A DNA stretch of 21,381 bases from Chara braunii (Eukaryota; Streptophyta; Charophyceae; Charales; Characeae). The translations under genes and the position numbers were made by a program. Of this stretch, positions 18,620 through 21,381 are shown piece by piece. Positions within the stretch are counted from its first letter, which is position 1. Each line of letters starts with the position of its first letter. The notes beneath the pieces were generated by a model, which saw only the letters and a program-made list of their open reading frames with translations, made no database searches and was not told the origin of the DNA. Location: NCBI GenBank assembly GCA_003427395.1, contig BFEA01000038.1:1661848-1683228 (forward strand), written 5' to 3'.

Positions 18620-19446
18620 GGCCAAACCAGTTCCATAAGATTGGACGGTCTGACCGCTGTGTTTATTTTTGAATTATATGGAGAGTCAGACCAGTTCCAT
18701 AAGATTGGACGGTCTGATTGCTCTGAATTGTGAGGGTTTGACTGTGGCTGACTTTTCAGGGGCCGAATCCGTACCATAAGATTGGAGAGTTTTGGTTGTC
18801 ATGTTTAATTCGGGTTTTGGTTTGTTTCTTTTGTTGTTGGTTGAGGAGGTCTGAGCAAGTCCATAAGATTGGACAGCTCAGCCCCTTCCTGTTTCATTCT
18901 GAGGGAGTAATTCTCGCTGAGGGCAGGGCATGTCCATAAGATTGGACGACCTTGGACTCATGCCGCACACAGTGAGTCAGAGAGAAACGAACTTGGCAAA
19001 GGACCAGATGTGTTCCATAAGATTGGACGGTCTGGCCCAATGCCTCGCACATGCTGGAACCCAAAAGGTTAAATTTTGGCTATATTTTATACTATCCTAT
19101 TTATGAACAGGCTAGTCAGGCATGAGTTCCATAAGATTAGACGGTTTGGCTATAGCTTATCATTAAATGAAGAGAGTATAACTAAGAGTATAACTGAAGG
19201 TAACCTTGGGCAGGCTGGGCCTTGTTCTAAGATGAACGGCTCAGTCCTATGTCCAGTGTTTAAACACTAAGTTCAGAGAGGTATATATAAATTTGGATAT
19301 TAAACAGTTCGGGGCGGCTGAGCCTTGTTCTAAGATGAACGGCTTAGTCGTATGCCCAAAAGGAAAAGAGAAGTAGTTGTGCAACCTGTTCGTGTATACT
19401 CAATGGCTGAGTCAGGCAAGTTCCATAAGATTGGACGGCTTGACTT
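18620..19446 (+). repeat. Array of ten covarying hairpins with a common TAAGAT loop
   Basis: Cores begin at 18631, 18695, 18772, 18859, 18932, 19013, 19127, 19224, 19327 and 19421, spaced 64-114 bp. Most cores read TTCC-A-TAAGAT-T-GGAC or GTCC-A-TAAGAT-T-GGAC; two (19224, 19327) read GTTC-TAAGAT-GAAC, so the inner stem changes on both sides together. Outer arms flank each core: GTCAGACC/GGTCTGAT (18685-18718), CTGAGC/GCTCAG (18851-18881), TAGTCAGGC/GTTTGGCTA (19113-19152), GGCTGGGCC/GGCTCAGTC (19213-19246), GGCTGAGCC/GGCTTAGTC (19316-19349) and GAGTCAGGC/GCTTGACTT (19409-19446). Many of the non-Watson-Crick pairs are G-U in plus-strand RNA, especially in the last four units; units 1, 3 and 5 pair less well. 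The array would lie in the RNA leader after the promoter and before the primer-binding site. I know of no named RNA family matching it. Confidence 0.85.
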
Positions 19447-19749
19447 TATGCCCTATGTAAGCTGGGTATAAGGGAATAAAGCATCGAGAGATTACGAACT
19501 ATTGTTTGCAAAGTTTGACTTGGGGTGGCGAGAGTAGTTACCTTTGTCGTTTGACCTACATGTGGCTGAGTGAGGCTACTACTTGGTCTGAGTTTCAGTT
19601 TGACAGGTAGTTGCTTTAGTTGCTCACCACGTGCCAGAGCGATAGGAGTTAAGTCAATTCCTGCATTTTCTGAGCTAAGTTTTTTTACTTAGATCGATTT
19701 TCGCATTTTCTGAGATCTTTTGTTATACTTGGCTTTGTATAAAATTTTG

Positions 19750-20064
19750 TAAGCAACTTTCTCTACGGGAAGCGCTGCCGGAATTTCTGCAAATCCAAGG
19801 AGTTAGTCAAATTTTGACTTGTCAAAGTTCAACTTGTCTAGAGTTATATATGACTTAGTAAAAATCTGGAAAGTCTCCTTTTCTAAAGGGAGTGCTGCCC
19901 AAATTTTTGCTAATTCAGGGAGTTAGACGAAATTGGGCCTTGGAAAGTCAGATATTATTTTTGTTTTTATATTCGAGCTGATACAAATCTTGAAAAGACA
20001 CTTTTTCTACGGGAAGCGCTGCCAAAATTTTCTTGATTTAGAGGAGTTAGATTATATTTTGACA
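19750..20064 (+). repeat. Three ~120-bp tandem units at the LTR2 3' end
   Basis: GGGAAGCGCTGCC or variants start at 19767, 19888 and 20011 (spacing 121 and 123 bp), each followed by an A/T-rich AAATTT stretch and GGAGTTAG-like sequence. The LTR terminus TTTTGACA corresponds to an internal part of the unit (AATTTTGACTT), so the LTR end is built from the repeat. Confidence 0.8.
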
Positions 20065-20066
20065 GG

Positions 20067-20084
20067 TGGCGATTCTGACAATCC
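20067..20084 (+). promoter_or_regulatory. Primer-binding-site-like sequence
   Basis: TGGCGATTCTGACAATCC begins two bases after the LTR end. Reverse-transcription primer sites of LTR retrotransposons begin TGG, complementary to tRNA CCA ends, and some plant Gypsy elements use a tRNA-Arg site starting TGGCGACTCTG. The first 11 bases match that pattern with one transition; the rest I cannot assign to a tRNA. Confidence 0.5.
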
Positions 20085-21381
20085 ACCCTGAATAGGGGAG
20101 ATCCTGCCGTTAGTCTACCTTTGCTTTGGGCACTGGCTTAGAGGTAGACTTAGACTTGGTTGGCAGATAACTTTGAATGAGAATGTGCTATGGAGGTTCA
20201 TCCCCCATATGCTGATAATTTAGCTTAGGCATTGACCTGTCTTATGGTACATACTTTCGTTGGACTTCGATTCAGGACTTGGATTAGCTTCAGCATGATC
20301 CTATAAAGATCACCTAACTCCAATCCACTCCTGTCACTCAACCTAAAGGCTTTAGCCTTGAGATTTGAATTGTTTTGTTGTGTTTTTACCCGGACTTTAT
20401 TGAATGGTCATCCAACAAAAGTACTGAGTATTTATTTAAGAGTTGCACGAGTGAGGCTTGTATGGCTAAAGCGAGGGGTATGAGTGCGAGGAATGGTTGA
20501 AGTTGACCCCGTGTAGTGCGTGGACTTCTGGTTGAACCTTTGATGTGATTGCATGTATGGTTGTGGTTCGGCTTCGGGATGTGACTGCCTGCAATTACAT
20601 ACATATATGGCTAAGAGGAGTCTCACTTTGACGGTGAGAAGTGATCGTCCTATATAATTAACCCTTATATACTTATAAGTGTAATTGAGCATAAGGGTTA
20701 ACTAGATTGTGTCTTGAGAGAAAAGGGGGATTCCCTTTTTACCCTTGCTTTTTAGAGTTTGTATGCTTGGACGTTGTAGTCCATGGCAGTCGTCAAAGTC
20801 AAACCCCTTGACTTTCGCCCAGGCCCGGAGTGGGACTCATCTCCAGGGCAGTAAGAAGCGACTGTCACCACAGGTATGGACCTGTGTACCACCCGCTTTG
20901 CACAGAGTGCAGAAGAGGGTGTGTGGTCTTCAACCGCGCATGGCGGTTGTCCAACGTCGAGAGATTAACCCTCGAGGCGCGTGTCAGCCGACACTTGAAT
21001 GTCGAATGCGATCCTCGAGATTAACGAGGGCCGCGTGAGTATGGGTACTACATGGTACGCCATCATCGCGACTGCTTGCGTACGTTTGCATTGCGAGTCG
21101 ATCTGAGTTAGCCCTGTGCCCGCGCGGTTTTATACAAAGTTCAGCGCGCGGCGCCAATCCGATTTTCGCGTCGGAAAGTTATGGGACAGTTACCGTGGGG
21201 CTAGGAGCGTTGTCGCGTTGTTTGTGTTGTGTCGTTTCGTGTGCGTGTGTGTGCGTTTTATTTTTGTGTTCGTAAAGTGGTGTGCGCCTGGTGTGTGGGA
21301 TGCCTCCTAGTCGACCGACGACGAGCCGCGCTTGGGACCTCAGCCCCCCCAGATGTCGGTTCGCGTGCGGGTCCGATAGGC
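20085..21381 (+). other. Start of the presumed internal region; no recognised gene
   Basis: The sequence after the primer-site-like motif has only short ORFs. From about 20750 it becomes GC-richer. The frame at 20830-21024 (64 codons) includes RYGPVYHPLCTECRRGCVVF, a Cys cluster, and ends at a TAA just before a GTGAGT; it could be an exon fragment or chance. No gag, protease or polymerase motif appears before the window ends. Confidence 0.4.
20658..20701. repeat. Nested inverted repeat
   Basis: TTAACCCTTAT (20658-20668) pairs perfectly with ATAAGGGTTAA (20691-20701). Its 22-base loop contains a perfect palindrome, ACTTATAAGT (20671-20680). A further small hairpin follows at 20721-20739 (AAAAGGG/CCCTTTT). 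Confidence 0.75.

Larger units (their letters stand above)
18085..20064 (+). mobile_element. Right LTR copy (LTR2), main part ending GACA
   Basis: This is collinear with 12206-13964 of the left copy over its whole length, with substitutions and small gaps. It contains in order a TATA-like box (18376), an AATAAA site (18486), the hairpin array (18620-19446), a T-rich stretch and three ~120-bp units. It ends TATATTTTGACA at 20064, two bases before a primer-binding-like site. This order (promoter, poly-A site, leader, end, primer site) is that of U3-R-U5 in an LTR retrotransposon, so the element body should extend to the right, beyond the window. I see no coding region. Confidence 0.7.

Noticed and set aside
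18620-19446. CRISPR array, suggested by a short repeat at roughly regular spacing
   Set aside because: The repeat is only ~15 bp inside variable complementary arms, spacing varies from 64 to 114 bp, and the context is a eukaryotic LTR element with no cas genes.
12206-20064. The two long repeats as 5' and 3' LTRs of one element with 14206-18084 as its body
   Set aside because: The sequence after the left copy is a second LTR start rather than a primer site, while the primer-like site follows the right copy, so the element body should lie to the right. The alternative is not fully excluded.
20721-20740. Hairpin plus T-run resembling a bacterial intrinsic terminator
   Set aside because: The setting is eukaryotic and no gene lies upstream; I list it only as part of an inverted-repeat cluster.

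Overview
This window looks like repeat-rich, non-coding eukaryotic nuclear DNA. It has no operons, no bacterial-style gene density, and no tRNA or rRNA that I can recognise. Almost everything I can name is a decayed retroelement. The LINE proteins resemble the L1-type non-LTR elements of the green lineage: an ORF1 with a zinc-knuckle remnant, then an APE-type endonuclease, a reverse transcriptase and a long C-terminal region. The LTR element has a primer-binding-site-like sequence starting TGGCGATTCTG, which resembles the tRNA-Arg type known from some plant Gypsy elements. A streptophyte alga or other plant-lineage genome is my best guess, with low confidence. The DNA has isolated N bases and an intact Illumina Nextera junction adapter, so this is a short-read draft assembly.

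Layout. (1) 139-2149: broken LINE ORF1 (element A) with a long Glu/Arg/Lys-rich helix. (2) 2150-4350: GC-richer segment with the adapter artefact, a GA microsatellite and a 360-codon ORF of unknown meaning. (3) 4360-9011: broken LINE ORF2 (element A), interrupted by a 293-bp foldback MITE at 4901-5193, with a 3' tail ending in an A-run near 9366. (4) 9540-11977: a second, 5'-truncated LINE ORF2 (element B), cut off by an LTR. (5) 11978-20064: two head-to-tail copies of one LTR. The left copy (11978-13964) lacks its last ~95 bp. The right copy (13965-20064) is split by 3.9 kb of other DNA at 14206-18084. That extra DNA carries a degenerate ~180-bp tandem repeat whose units each hold a hairpin. 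(6) 20067-21381: primer-binding-like site and the start of an internal region, with no recognisable gag before the window ends.

The most interesting signal is in the LTR. Downstream of its TATA-like and polyadenylation-like motifs lies an array of about ten small hairpins in 830 bp. They share one loop (TAAGAT in most) under a short inner stem and a ~9-bp outer stem. Stem sequences differ from hairpin to hairpin and between the two LTR copies, but pairing is kept by compensatory and G-U changes. The array would lie in the transcribed R-U5 leader, upstream of the primer-binding site, so it is a candidate structured RNA.

Relative order of events, by inference: LINE A and LINE B are old; the MITE landed in LINE A; an LTR element landed in LINE B; a second copy of the same family then joined or inserted at the 3' end of the first. 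None of the protein-coding regions looks functional as it stands.
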